A stretch of DNA of 64,000 nucleotides from Campanula takesimana (lineage: Eukaryota; Streptophyta; Magnoliopsida; Asterales; Campanulaceae). Under the pieces are notes generated by a model. That model was not told the origin of the DNA. It did not search any database and saw only the letters and a program-made list of their open reading frames with translations. Positions within the stretch are counted from its first letter, which is position 1. The number at the start of each line of letters is the position of its first letter. Location of the stretch: positions 62,001-126,000 of the forward strand of contig JAOWBW010001592.1 of assembly GCA_026119855.1 (NCBI GenBank), written 5' to 3'. This document shows positions 1-10,660 of this stretch, in pieces. Position numbers and translations under genes: made by a program.

Positions 1-30
1 CCGCTGCGCATGTTACTACGAAACCCAACA
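1..30 (+). repeat. 3' end of the copia-A 5' LTR
   Basis: These 30 bases end in AAACCCAACA and are near-identical to the end of the 3' LTR at 25251-25280. They also match the LTR ends of copia-B on the minus strand (55843 and 48834 edges). The primer-binding site follows after one base. Confidence 0.95.
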
Positions 31-31
31 G

Positions 32-47
32 TGGTATCAGAGCCCCG
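32..47 (+). other. Primer-binding site (tRNA-Met type) of copia-A
   Basis: TGGTATCAGAGCCCCG starts one base after the LTR end. It matches the initiator tRNA-Met-type primer site used by most plant copia elements. The same site is seen on the minus strand at 55826-55841 in copia-B. Confidence 0.93.
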
Positions 48-105
48 TTCATGTTGATTATTTCAATACCTAGATCATGTTGTGTGTATATAAATTGTTT
101 GTGTC

Positions 106-2203
106 TGTAACGACCCGAAAACCCGCCTCTATTTTTCTTAGTGATAATTATTTAATTATTTATTTATGGTTTATTTATTCATTTAAATTATTTATTTATT
201 TAAATATTTATGTGTACATTTTATGTTTCATAATAATTTATGCCTAGCATTTTATTTGAGTTATTTGTGCTAGTGTAGAAGTGTTGGGACTTGATTGTAG
301 TAGGGAGTTTAATTGTAATGGTGAGTAGTAGGGGAGGGGCCCTAAGTGTAAGTTTTAAAATCATTCTCCTACTCCCTCCCTACTTCCCCTTCTCCCTCAC
401 TCTTCCTCACCTCACACACTGCACATTTCTCTCTCTCTTTCCATGGAAAAGGTAAGAAATTTCCCCTCCATTCTTCCTTCATTTTAGTCATCTTCCTCTC
501 ATCTTTTCTTAGTACTCATTTTATGAAATGTGTTTAGATCGTCGATAGGATCGTCTAGAGCCAAGAGTATTTGAATTCCGCCATCTTTCATAAAATTCAA
601 GTAAGTTGCTTTTCCCCGATTTTTATGCTAAAGTGTTCATTTCATGTTTATGTAATGCTTTAGTTCATATATATGCCATTTTGGTTGAGTTTGGAATTTA
701 TTTGTATTTTGTTCATCTTTTGTGATTTTGGAGAATGTTGTGACTTAATATTGGTTTGGGTTGATAGATGATGCCACTTAGGTCCCTTTCTAGTTTTAGG
801 TTGTTTTGGTTCATGACTATGCTTGATGGAAAGTTTGGTTGTGGTTGATTTGAGAAATTTGTGAAATGGGTAAGAAAATTGTAGAACCCAGCTGCTGATT
901 CCCGACCAAGAACCAGACCGAGCGCCCGCCCGGGTCTAGCTAGGCGCCCACCCGCCTGCCTTTTTCCTACGGCCAAACCTTCTGGTCATTTAAGCGCCCG
1001 CCTGCCCCCTACCGCGCGCCCGCCCGCCCCCTTTTTCCTGGCACTTATTCTTTAGTTGATTTTGGTTTAGGTTATAACTTTAACCCTAGTTTTGGGCTTT
1101 GTCCTCTTAGACTTAAATGGCCATTTTGGAATACTCTAATAATGAAAATGGTTCCTTTGTGAATATATGGGTTATGGGATTTGATTAATCAGTGTTTGGG
1201 AATGTTAGACACCTTTGATGTGTTGTTTGGATTGGTTTACCTTTGTGGTGATTTATTTGGAATGGTTCCCTACTTTGGAATCATTAGTTGTTTATCGTGC
1301 TAGTATTTTATTACTTAGCCTTTACTTGAAAGTCCAGCTGGTATTTGTGTGTGTTTGGGCGATGCGAAAGATTATAATGGCAATGAGCTGAGTCCATTAT
1401 AATTCTTGACCATTGTTTTGCCCCATTATTACCCTCCTCCAGATTGGCCTTGGATGTGAGATGAGCTAGCTCCTTTGTGAGCATTCTAGCTGTTTGGTTT
1501 GGGTTATGACTTTGTGTCATATTCCCTTGCTATTATTGGTTATTGGTTCCGGTACCGGGGGTTTTCTCTTCAGCTTTTATGCGATTATGAAAATGTTGAT
1601 TGGGTTGATTGTTGAAGCTGCGCATCGACCTTTATTTGGTTCTATCTGTTGGGAAACCTTGGCTCAGTATCCATGTGAATTGTTTATTTCCGCTGCTATT
1701 TGTTATCTGTTGTGTGCTATGTGCTATATGAGATTTTCTATTGTTAGAAGTTATTATTATTGCCTGTTGCATAATAGCATGTCATGTAGTTGCATTAGTA
1801 ACTTACTGAGATTTTATCTCACCATGTTTCCTTTCAATGTTGTTTTCCTTAACCCCTCCAAGAGGAAAGGATTAGGATTTGCTGATCGAGGAGGACGTCG
1901 AGAGGTTTGAGATATTTGGGCAGGTTATTATTGATCGGTTTGCATTATATAAATGTGTAACCTTCTTGGGGATAGTTGTACCAACAATGACGTCATTAAG
2001 ATTTGTAATATTTTGTATTTTGGGTGTGAGCTTGTGGAGCTTACACTAGTTGTTTTATGATGTTGTTAAAATTGGATTTTCCAAACCTTGTGTTAAAATC
2101 TTTTGGGTATAAAATGGAATTTTTATCTTCAGTATTTTAGATTTATGGTTGTAAGTCGACGTCCAGCTCGCGAGTTCCCGGCCCGAGGGGTCGGGGTACG
2201 ACA
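106..2203. mobile_element. Solo LTR of a Ty3/gypsy (Tekay/Del-like) element, 2.1 kb
   Basis: The segment begins TGTAACGACCCG and ends GGGGTACGACA, so it has TG...CA ends typical of gypsy LTRs. It is flanked by GTGTC (101-105) and ATGTC (2204-2208), a 5-bp target duplication with one mismatch. Outside it, the copia-A leader reads continuously when compared with copia-B near 55690-55800. There is no primer-binding site, coding domain or second LTR, so it is a solo LTR left by LTR-LTR recombination. The small ORF at 1494-1910 shows no retrotransposon domain and is not called. A GC-motif cluster lies at 922-1023. Confidence 0.85.
922..1023. promoter_or_regulatory. Four-site GCG-NN-CGC cluster in the gypsy solo LTR (22-50-22 spacing)
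   Basis: GCGCCCGC occurs at 922-929, 994-1001 and 1016-1023, with the variant GCGCCCAC at 944-951. Start-to-start distances are 22, 50 and 22 bp. The same motif and the same 22-bp pairing occur in copia-A and copia-B, which are otherwise unrelated to this LTR. No convincing TATA box was found nearby in this LTR. Function is unknown; a protein-binding or structural role is inferred from spacing only. Confidence 0.6.
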
Positions 2204-2441
2204 ATGTCCCTAGCCTGATATGAATATTGGATTATATGATGTTTATGTGTTATATGATTTTATGTGGTTTATTGTTTTACAACTTTAATTGCACTATTCA
2301 ATCGCACTAAAAACATTATGATGGATTCTGAATTGTTTGATTATTAATTTTGATTGGATCAAAGTTTTGATAATCGGGGAAAAACAATTTTGAGACAAAT
2401 TTTCGAACTTTAAAAATTCATTCTGATGCTACTGTGCGACC

Positions 2442-3937
2442 TGTAAGGATCCCGCCCCGCACGCGGAAACGCGATGGTGTATGGGGCGAAACGCCAAACA
2501 AGGGAACCGGTCAAATTTAACGGAGTCATCACATTTTGTTAATTTTAAACCCAACAAAATGACAAAGGTTTCAGTTCAAAGGTTCGGAGGTCAGGTTACA
2601 ACTTGGGAGGAGTTTTTACGTCCTCTCAAGTTGCCTCGGACAAAGACGAGTCTCCCTAAGTTAGTTAAAATGTGCATAAGTGTGTGTGTATTTAACGGAA
2701 AAAATTCTGTCGTTGATTTTATTTGAGAAACTCGGCTGAAAAAGGGGCCTTGAGTGATAAGATAAGGGTCAGAGGGCAAAACAGGCAATTTTTCCCTCCT
2801 ACCTAAAGTAGCCGTACGGCTGGAGGAGATAATTCTGGGGTTTTTACAGTTTGCTCAAGAACAGTCCAGTTCAGAACAGAAACATGGCATTCTGTCTGAA
2901 GCTCGACAAACTGTTTTTGATCCCAGTTTGCAAGAAATCATTTTACAAGTTTTATAACATCATTCCTATGCTAAATGATCATCACTTGGTCCCCCAAAAC
3001 AAGTATTTGGGTGTGATCATGAGCAATCATAGGAGAAAATCAAGAAAGTTGATGAATGTCCCCTTTGGACCAAAGTTGGTCATTTGGTGAATAAAGATTG
3101 GAACTTTATCACCAAGATGACATTTTATGACTTAAAATCCTTTCAAGAGTCAAAATAACACATAAAGATTGAATATTTATGACCCAAAAGTGGGATTTTG
3201 AGGCTAAACCAAAGAGGAAAATGATGAACACTAAGGTTCCATCACCCTCATGATTATCATGGCCAAACAAGCATAACATTTAAATGAATAATGAATGTAA
3301 ATGACAATCAACAAGTCTATGAGTGTCTAGGTTTAGAACCTCTTCCATACAAGGTATGGAGGGCACCTTTGAACTTCTCATAGCTTGGACAAGATAGTAA
3401 TGTAATAGATAGGTATATAGTGCTTGATAATGGACAAGTCTTACAAGAAATAAAAGGTGCTTGAAATGGACAAGTCTTTGCATGAATGAAGAGTAAATAC
3501 ATGTATAACCAAGATATAAGAAAGAAAATAGGAGTAAGATGAAGATAAAGGAGGGGGGAGGTGGCTTTACCTATGATGGTTATGGCCAATCTTCCTTTCT
3601 TCTCTCCTTTTTTGGTTTGTGATCACTCTCACTCTTACTCTGTGGTAATTCCAGCAGAGTGACCTCCCTAATGTGTATTTCTCCCCCTTGAAATGATCAG
3701 CAAGGGGTTCTATTTATAGGGACTGAGGGTGCCCAAACCAGCCGTACGGCTAGGCCCCTCTAGTCCCAAAAGCATCCGTACGGCTCAGCCTGACGAGCTT
3801 CTGGATTTTTCCAATTTTATACCAGAGTAGTCCTGGAATTTATAGCTTATCCTAGGGAGGTCCTGGCCTATTAGCTTATCCCTGAAACGGTGCTAAGGCT
3901 ACCTAAGATAGGTCGGTTTCAGATTGGGGTACTAACA
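2442..3937 (-). repeat. 3' LTR of the Tat element
   Basis: On the + strand it starts TGTAAGGATCC and ends GGGGTACTAACA, matching 17279-18779. On the element's strand it contains a TATA box (3711-3718) and a palindromic motif pair upstream of it. A further AGCCGTACGGCT lies at 2810-2821. Small ORFs inside (for example 2851-3090 and 3317-3589) recur in the other LTR and look non-coding. Confidence 0.95.
3711..3783 (-). promoter_or_regulatory. Tat LTR promoter: TATA box plus paired CCGTACGG palindromes
   Basis: On the minus strand TATAAATA (3718-3711) lies 23 bp downstream of CCGTACGG (3742-3749). A second CCGTACGG lies at 3776-3783, 34 bp away start to start. The first copy is part of the perfect 12-bp palindrome AGCCGTACGGCT. 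The same layout is present in the other LTR (18551-18623) and in the Tat fragment at 44662-44733. The core GTAC resembles sites bound by plant SBP-box factors; that is a guess from the motif alone. Confidence 0.65.
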
Positions 3938-3948
3938 GAGCCCCTCGG
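3938..3948 (-). other. Polypurine tract of the Tat element
   Basis: The minus strand reads CCGAGGGGCTC directly before the 3' LTR start (TGTTAGTACCCC). The same purine-rich sequence precedes the partial LTR at 44507, which supports it as the plus-strand primer. Confidence 0.7.
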
Positions 3949-4137
3949 CAACGTCGCTTTGAAGGAGCGGGGTTGTCGATAGAAATAAGCATCCTAATCT
4001 GACGGGACGACGGATTTAACCGATTTTGGTTGCATGGCTGGACCTAGTGGTATAGGATTCCTACGTATCCTGTTTGCGGGGAATCAAGCCTAACGTAGTT
4101 CGGAGGTACGCGGGGTTACTTAGATCCGCAAGGAGGC

Positions 4138-5330
4138 ATGACTCTAGGGGTCAGAGGCGAGACATGGTCAACTTGGCTCTATGGGAGAGGGTTGACTTGC
4201 TGGGGATATGGTCAACTTGACTCTATAGGAGAGGGTTTACTTACACGGGACAGATTTTTACTGGGCTTACGTCGGGGACGGCCTATGGTGACTATTCTAA
4301 GTCCAAGCTTGACCGGGGTCAACTCCATCTTCGGGGAGATTGACGGGAAAACTGGTCTTACGTCCCTCTAAGGACTGCCGGGACAAATGCTCTAGCCTAT
4401 AACGACTATTCTAAGTCTAAGCTTGACCGGGATCAACTCCCTCTTTGGGGAGATTGACGGGAAAACTGGTCTTACGTCCCTCTAAGGACTGCCGGGACAA
4501 AGGCTCTAGCCTATAACGACTATTATAAGTCATAGCTAATGGGCTTATGTCGGGGACGGCCATGACAAAGGCTCTAGCCTATAATGACTATTCTAAGTCT
4601 AAGCTAATGGCCTTACGTCGGGGACGGCCATGACAAAGGCTCTAGCCTATACCGACTATTCTAAGTCATAGCTAATGGGCTTACGTCGGGGATGGCCATG
4701 ACAAAGGCTCTAGCCTATACCGACTATTCTAAGTCATAGCTAATGGGCTTACGTCGGGGACGGCCATGACAAAGGCTCTAGCCTATAACGACTATTTTAA
4801 GTCATAGCTAATGGGCTTACGTCAGGGACGACCATATTTTCTAAACAAATTTTTAACTGGGCTTACGTCAGGGACGGCCAAATTTTGACAACAAGTTTTT
4901 AACTGGGCTTACGTCAGGGACGGCCAAATTTAATTTCACAAAGCTGGGCTTACGTCGCTAGGACTGCCTGATTTTTGTCTCAGAGGGTCGCTCGGGGGAC
5001 CTAAATTTATCTCAAAAGGGTCGCTCGGGGGACCTAGACTTTTCTCAAAATGGTCACTCGGGGGACCTAGACTTTTCTCAAAATGGGTCACTTGGAGGAC
5101 CTAGACTTTTCTGAAGATGGGTCACTTGGAGGACCTAGACTTTTCTCAAAATGGGTCACTTGGAGGACCTAAACTTTTCTCAAAATGGGTCACTCGGGGG
5201 ACCTAAACTTTTCTCAAAATGGGTCACTCAGGGGACCTAAATTTTATCTTGAAAGGGGTCGCTCGGGGGACCTAAGCCTTTTCAACAAGGGCCACTCGGA
5301 GGACCTAAATGTTTTCAGAAGGGGCTTGAC
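4138..5330. repeat. Composite tandem-repeat region of the Tat element
   Basis: Several tandem arrays adjoin. Around 4300-4540 there are two units of about 114 bp. From about 4541 to 4840 there are four to five units of 68 bp (unit starts at 4544, 4612 and 4680). From about 4980 to 5330 there are about ten units of about 34 bp containing GGGTCACTCGGGGGACCTA. A related repeat around 4150-4250 contains GGGAGAGGGTTGACTT. The reverse complements of the first and last types reappear at 42715-44260 in the Tat fragment. Variable tandem repeats near the 3' LTR are known for Ogre/Tat elements. ORFs here (4138-4371, 5185-5370) are by-products of the repeats. Confidence 0.9.
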
Positions 5331-5584
5331 TCTCACTTGGTCAACCGGGTCAACATGGGCTTACGTCTAGGACGGCCATAATTAATTTCACAAAGCTGGG
5401 CTTACGTCGCTAGGACTGCCTGATTTTTGGGAACCTAAAATTTCTAGGTTCGATTCAAGTTGCATGATCCAAGGAGGGTATTTTTTGGTTGTATTTATGA
5501 CATTGGTTGGGAAGGGGCTTTAAATGGGTTGGACCACAAAGCTAACTCTCAACAAGAAATCATCAATTCTGACAGGGCTAAAGT

Positions 5585-5596
5585 AGCCGTACGGCT
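5585..5596. promoter_or_regulatory. AGCCGTACGGCT palindrome upstream of the antisense ORF
   Basis: The 12-bp perfect palindrome has the same left flank (AAAGTAGCCG) as the copy in the LTR at 2810-2821 and the degenerate copy in the 5' leader at 17036-17047. It lies 120 bp upstream of the antisense ORF start, so it could serve that ORF; this is inference. Confidence 0.45.
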
Positions 5597-5716
5597 CGAG
5601 AAGGAAGTACTCCTTTTTCATTCAATTTTGTTCCAGTCCTGGTCATCTACTTAAATGCCAGAGTCCTGAGTTCATCAATCAGTTCGTCTTTTTTCATTTC
5701 GAAAGCTCCTTCTTCC

Positions 5717-7219
5717 ATGGAACCCTTTCTCATGGAGAAACCACCAAAATTGTCCAAAATTCATCAAGAATGTTTCGAGGGTAACCTTAGGCTTTGGATG
5801 CGGTCCCACATGAGGAATCACAAGGGAACTTTCCAATCCATGTTTGGCCTTCAATCCCTTTGGTCTCTCAAGGAATTCATTCCGGATCTTGAGCTATTGA
5901 GGGCCGTTGCGTCCTTTTGGGATGTTAGGAGGCATGTCTATTGTTTCTCCTACAACGAGATCACTCCTACTTATGAGGATTTCAAGGCTTTGGTGGGCGG
6001 CGTGGATACGAAGGTCATAGCTCTTCCTTCGGTTTATGACACCATGTGTGTTGAGAGGTTGGTTTCTCTTCTTGGTATTTCTTTGGAAGAGGCCCAATGC
6101 ATGGTCCTTGATCACACTTTTATTGATATTTCGGATGTCCCTGAGAAGTTCATGGATCGCACGGATGAGGCTTCTTGGAATGCCTTTGGTTTATGCGTCC
6201 TTGCTTTTTTCTACATGGTCAGTTCCAAGGGCACCTGCCATCGGGTTTTATTGAGTGTCCTCGAGGAGTGCCGTGCGGGGAAGGATATAGTCCCCTTGAT
6301 CTTGGACGAGACCCTTCTCGGTATGGACCGCTTGTCTTTGGGGGATGGTTTCATGCGCAGCGGTAGCCCTGCCTTGCTTACTTTGTGGTTAAGGGAGAGG
6401 TTAATGGCCATTCCTGAGGCTCCTATCTCTCACAATCCTTGGTCTTACTCTTTGAGAGGCATTATCTTGGACCTAGTTCAGAGTGATTGGGAGGCTTACA
6501 TGGCTCGCCTCACGACTGCCGAGATACGCTGGCTAGTTCCCCATTGGCGTATTGGTTCGGTGCGGGAGTATCAAGATAATTCCCCCTTTGTTCGGGTGCC
6601 AGGGCTCTTGGGTTCATCTCATTATATCCCTTCTTTGGTTCGTCGTCAGTTTGGGTTACCGCAGACTCCACTGTTGGAGTGGTCGGGTGTCAACCCGGAG
6701 CACTTGAGGCTTCCATCTCTGTCTATGTGGGATTCCTCCACCGTCTCATTCCTGTCCCGGTCGTGGACTTACTCCCTCTTTCCAGCTCGGGCATTTCTTG
6801 GGCGAGCGGCTAGCATGGTTTTGACCACGGTGTACTTGGACTGGTATGAACAGACCATGGGACAGACTCAGAGGCTCATTGAGGAGAGGCGTGAGGCTAT
6901 TCTTGGTGAGACTTATGGTCCTAGCAGGATTCTAAGGGAGACCGAAGCTGTGGCGAGTGGCCATAACATTACTGGAGACGTTGTTGAGGACTATAGAGTT
7001 TTGGCAGACAGGAGGATGGCCGCGATGCCTAAGGCGGGGGCACGAATGGAGGATTTTCGGGCTCGGGCTGCCGCCAATGCGGCTTTGAGGGCGACCGGGC
7101 TCGTAGATGATGCTGGAAGAGCCTCTGATCATGGAAAAGGGGGAATTGACCTCTTTGAGGTGAATAAAAGGAAGACCCGAAGAAGTCAAAAGAAGAAGTG
7201 GAGGGACGAAGGACAGTGA
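5717..7219 (+). CDS. Antisense extra ORF of the Tat element (plant mobile domain/DUF7745-like protein), 500 aa, intact
   Basis: An uninterrupted 500-residue frame runs opposite to gag-pol, between integrase and the 3' tandem repeats. Residues about 45-90 contain LWSLKEFIPDLELLRAVASF followed by an FSYNEITPTYEDFKALVG-type segment. This resembles the plant mobile domain and related DUF7745 proteins that plant Tat elements are known to carry as antisense ORFs. The middle is rich in aromatic residues. Residues about 380-400 are helical and charged. The C-terminus is strongly basic (KRKTRRSQKKKWRD), a plausible nuclear localisation signal. ATG at 5717 is the first in frame and a pyrimidine-rich stretch precedes it. 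No catalytic motif was identified and the function is unknown. It is intact although gag-pol next to it carries at least seven breaks. Confidence 0.8.
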   Translation: MEPFLMEKPPKLSKIHQECFEGNLRLWMRSHMRNHKGTFQSMFGLQSLWSLKEFIPDLELLRAVASFWDVRRHVYCFSYNEITPTYEDFKALVGGVDTKVIALPSVYDTMCVERLVSLLGISLEEAQCMVLDHTFIDISDVPEKFMDRTDEASWNAFGLCVLAFFYMVSSKGTCHRVLLSVLEECRAGKDIVPLILDETLLGMDRLSLGDGFMRSGSPALLTLWLRERLMAIPEAPISHNPWSYSLRGIILDLVQSDWEAYMARLTTAEIRWLVPHWRIGSVREYQDNSPFVRVPGLLGSSHYIPSLVRRQFGLPQTPLLEWSGVNPEHLRLPSLSMWDSSTVSFLSRSWTYSLFPARAFLGRAASMVLTTVYLDWYEQTMGQTQRLIEERREAILGETYGPSRILRETEAVASGHNITGDVVEDYRVLADRRMAAMPKAGARMEDFRARAAANAALRATGLVDDAGRASDHGKGGIDLFEVNKRKTRRSQKKKWRDEGQ

Positions 7220-7570
7220 TTTCCATGTATCCACCCATTGCCATTGCAGACACATTAGTTTATCTTAGGTATTTTAGTTATGTCTTAAGCATGTTAGTTG
7301 GGTCGAGAGTAGACCGTGCTTGAACTCATCAAAGAAGTGTTTTAACTGTAATGAAAACGGTTACTTATGAAGCCAATTTGAATTCTCATGGAGCTCTTGT
7401 TCAAGTCCAAATTTGATTTTTATTTATTTTTTAGACCGGACCAAAGATTGGCTGCCTACGTTCCCCTTTTACAAATGAAAATCTAAGGGGCTCAGGTCAT
7501 CGTAGTTCATTTCTTCCACAAATTTTTAGGATGCGACCCTGTTTTTTCTCTAGACCGCCCGAATGGGTTT
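7220..7570. other. Non-coding gap between convergent antisense ORF and integrase
   Basis: The + strand antisense ORF and the minus-strand integrase converge on this stretch. It holds no ORF of note. The T-run at about 7603-7624 encodes the lysine tail of the integrase frame. Confidence 0.6.
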
Positions 7571-8664
7571 TCAATCTAGGTGGGTATATTCTTTTAGCAC
7601 CCTTTTTTTTTTTTTTTTTTTTTTGTAAACAAAGTAACGACGGAGCTTATCACCATTGACTGGGTGCATAAAGGGGTTGCCGTCCAAGTCTGCGAGCCTC
7701 ATTGCGCCCCCTGAAAAGACTTCTTGCACCACTAAGGGACCAATCCACACGGTTTCCCATTTTCCATCGGGATTAGACCTCCCCGGGGGTTTTTCCTTAA
7801 GGACTAAATCTCCTACCCGAATCTCTCGGGGCTTTACCTTCTTATCAAAGGCTCGCGCCATTCTTCCTTGGTAGGCGCGGATGTGTTCCATGGCCCTCAG
7901 GTGTCGTTCGTCCAACAAGGCCAGCTCATCATGTTGGCTTTGAAGCCAATCGACCTCGTAGATCTTATTTTCCAACAAAATTCTTAGTGACGGTACTTCC
8001 AATTCTGCGGGGAGCATGGCTTCCATTTCGTACGTCAAAGCAAAAGGAGTTTCTCTTGTGGCTGTTCTGACCGAAGTTCGGTAGCCCCACAAAGCTAGGT
8101 GTAGCTTTTCGGGCCAATCTCTTCCCCGTGTTGCCATCTTTCTAATAATCCTATCAAGCGTTTTATTGGCGGCTTCTACCGCGCCATTGGTTGGGGTCTG
8201 TATGGGGAGGACTTGTGACGAGTAACTCGGAATTCTCCCAATAATCGATCGCATTCACCCTCAAAGTGCGAGCCATTGTCGGTAATGACCTCGTTCGGGA
8301 CTCCGTACCGGCACATGATATTCTCTTTGATAAATCCCGCCACCTTCTTGGAGGTGAGGACCCGGTATGACTTAGCCTCTACCCACTTTGTGAAGTAATC
8401 CACGGCTACCAAAACAAACTCGTGACCATTACTACCAGACGGGGAGATTTTCCCGATAACATCTATGCCCCATGTTGATAAGGGCCATGGTGTAGTCATG
8501 CAGTAGAGATGATGAGGCGGTAGGTGGTTGAGGTTGGAGAAACGCTGACATTTATCACACCTCCTTACGAATTGCATGCAATCTGTTTCCATTGAGATCC
8601 AGAAGTAACCCATCCGCAGAATGGTTTGTATTAATGCTCTTGCGTTCATATGAGGACCATACAC
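7571..8664 (-). pseudogene. Tat integrase (zinc-finger end, catalytic core and C-terminal domain), frameshifted
   Basis: The frame starting at 8664 carries the C-C half of the HHCC zinc finger (CDKCQRFSN), then the core with GIDVIGKISPS, VAVDYFTKWVEAK and ITDNGSHFEG, which supply the first two catalytic aspartates. Around 8180-8250 the frame shifts inside the PYRPQ...NGAVEAANK region, which would carry the catalytic glutamate. The second frame continues with the GPLVVQEVF C-terminal domain and ends in a lysine run. A further frameshift near 8650 separates it from the upstream RNase H frame. It would insert cDNA into host DNA, but two frameshifts make it non-functional as read. Confidence 0.88.
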
Positions 8665-9488
8665 TCACCATGAACTTCTTGCATGAGTTCTTTTGCCCTT
8701 TCCCCACTTATGCATCTAAGGAGAAGGCCCTGATGGCGTTTTTTGTATAGGATGTCCCCCAGGATGACGTAGTTGGATGCCAACCGCTTGAGTACCGTCA
8801 TACCTTTGGCTTTGATCCCGTGAAAATACTCTCCCTTTTCATTCATGAAGGAAGCTTCTCCTTCTTTGAGGAATTGGTGAATCTGGTTGTACCATGGCTC
8901 CTTTACCTCTTCCAGGATTGCTTCGATTTCGAAGCAGTATGCTGGGCTTTCCTTTCTCCCGACTCGGAATGGTTTTATCAATTTTCCCTCGGGGATTTCC
9001 ACCAATGAAGCCAAAGTTGCTAGGGCGTCGGCGAAACGGTTCCGGTCCCTCAGCAGGTAATGGAAGCTGACCTCTTGGAATTGTGCTATGAGCTCTTCCA
9101 TATAGGCATGATATTTTCGCAAACCGGGATCCAGTGTTTTCCATTTGTTCGAGACTTGGTTGATAATCAAGGCCGAATCGCCGTATACTTCCAGCTCCTT
9201 AACATTCCTTTCCAAAGCTGCCTCCAAACCGGCTGTGCATGCCTCATATTCTGCGGCATTGTTGGTGACATCAAAGTTCAATTTGATGGCGATGGGGGTG
9301 TGCTCGTCTTTTGGGTTCACCAAGAGCAATCCTACACCGTTTCCTCTTTTATTGGCAGCTCCGTCGAAGAACAATTGCCACCTATTTCCTCCCTTAAGGG
9401 TAAAGATTCTTTCATCTGGGAATTTTGGTTCGGGCCCCCTTTCTTCATTACTAGGGAAATCTGCCAAGTGTTCTGCCAAAACCCTTCA
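8650..9488 (-). pseudogene. Second (archaeal-type) RNase H domain of Tat pol and integrase N-terminus
   Basis: The motifs LFFDGAANKRGNGVG, NNAAEYEACTAGLEAAL and ELEVYGDSALIINQV form a second RNase H, distinct from the one fused to the reverse transcriptase. A dual RNase H is a known mark of the Tat lineage. The N-terminal part of the integrase finger follows (YVILGDILYKKRHQGLLLRC). An in-frame TGA at 9488-9486 separates it from the reverse transcriptase, and a one-base frameshift near 8655 ends it. Confidence 0.88.
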
Positions 9489-10660
9489 TTTGACTGCCTT
9501 TCTCGACACATATCTGATATCGTTTTCGGCTAAGAAGAAGGACCATTTGGCAAGCCTCATAGACAAAGATGGCTTTTCCAATAAGCACTTGATGGGGTCT
9601 ATTTTGGAAATAAGTTGTATCGGATGAGCCTGCATGTAATGTTTTAACTTTCTCACGACCCATACCAATCCTGCGCAAGTCTTCTCAATTGGGGAGTAGT
9701 TGAGCTCGCTTCCTTGTAGCTTACGGCTCACAAAGTAGATGGCATTTTCCACCTTTGAATATTTCTTCTCTTGGGCCAACATTGCTCCTATCGACGCATC
9801 GGTCACCGTTAGGTAGAGCAAGAGTGGCTTGTCTTTGTGCGGAGGGCATAGGATTGGTGGTTGGATGAGGTAGGCCTTAATCTTGTCGAAGGCTTTTTGG
9901 CACTCCCCGTTCCATTTGACCTCGGCATTCTTTCTTAGCAGTTTGAAGATGGGCTCACAAATGGGAGTGAGTTGGTTTATGAAGCGGCTGATGTATTGCA
10001 ACTTTCCCATGAAGGCTTTCACCTCTGTTTGGGTGCGAGGCGGCCTCATTTCTACAATTGCCTTAACCTTTTGAGGGTCAATTTCGATGCCCCGTTCGGT
10101 GACCATGTATCCCAAAACCTTGCCACGAGAAACCCCAAAGGTGCACTTGGCCGGATTAAGTCTCATGGAGTGCTTCCTAAGCCTGTCAAAGAACTTTCTC
10201 AAGTCTATCAAATGTTGCCCGTCAGAACCCTTAGAATGCACGATCATGTCATCGACATACACTTCTATTTCCATATGGATCATGTCGTGGAAGAGTTTGG
10301 TCGCAGCTCTTTGGTAGGTAGCCCCAGCGTTTCGCAACCCGAAAGGCATCACGGTATAGCAAAAGGTTCCCCATGGGGTGGTGAAGGCAGTTTTTTCCTG
10401 GTCCTCCTCTGCCATCTTAATCTGGTTATATCCGGCGAAGCCATCCACAAAAGACTTAACCTCAATGCTAGAGGTTGTATCCACAAGCATGTCGATGCTT
10501 GGGAGGGGAAAGTCATCTTTGGGACTCACTTTGTTGAGATCCCTGAAGTCGACGCAGCATCGAACCTTTCCGTTGGCCTTTGTGACCGTCACTATGTTGG
10601 AGAGCCATGAGGGGTATTCTATCACTCTTATAAAGCGACCCGAAGCAACTTCTCAATCTC
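9489..10660 (-). pseudogene. Tat reverse transcriptase and first RNase H
   Basis: The palm motifs are clear: CVDFRDLNKVSPKDDFPLP, FVDGFAGYNQIKM, TPWGTFCYTVMPFGLRNAGA, and the catalytic YVDDMIVHSK. The RNase H follows with LTVTDASIGAMLAQ and IYFVSRKLQGSELNYS. At the upstream end an in-frame TAA (about 10663) and a frameshift around 10640 separate it from the preceding frame. It would copy the element's RNA into DNA. Only the N-terminal edge and the downstream TGA are damaged; the core reads through. Confidence 0.92.

Noticed and set aside
1494..1910. 138-residue ORF on the + strand
   Set aside because: Lies inside the solo LTR and shows no domain; cysteine- and tyrosine-rich translation typical of random AT-rich sequence.
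2851..3589. Small ORFs in the Tat LTR (repeated at 17690-18428)
   Set aside because: Duplicated only because LTRs are duplicated; no domain, and they overlap promoter sequence.
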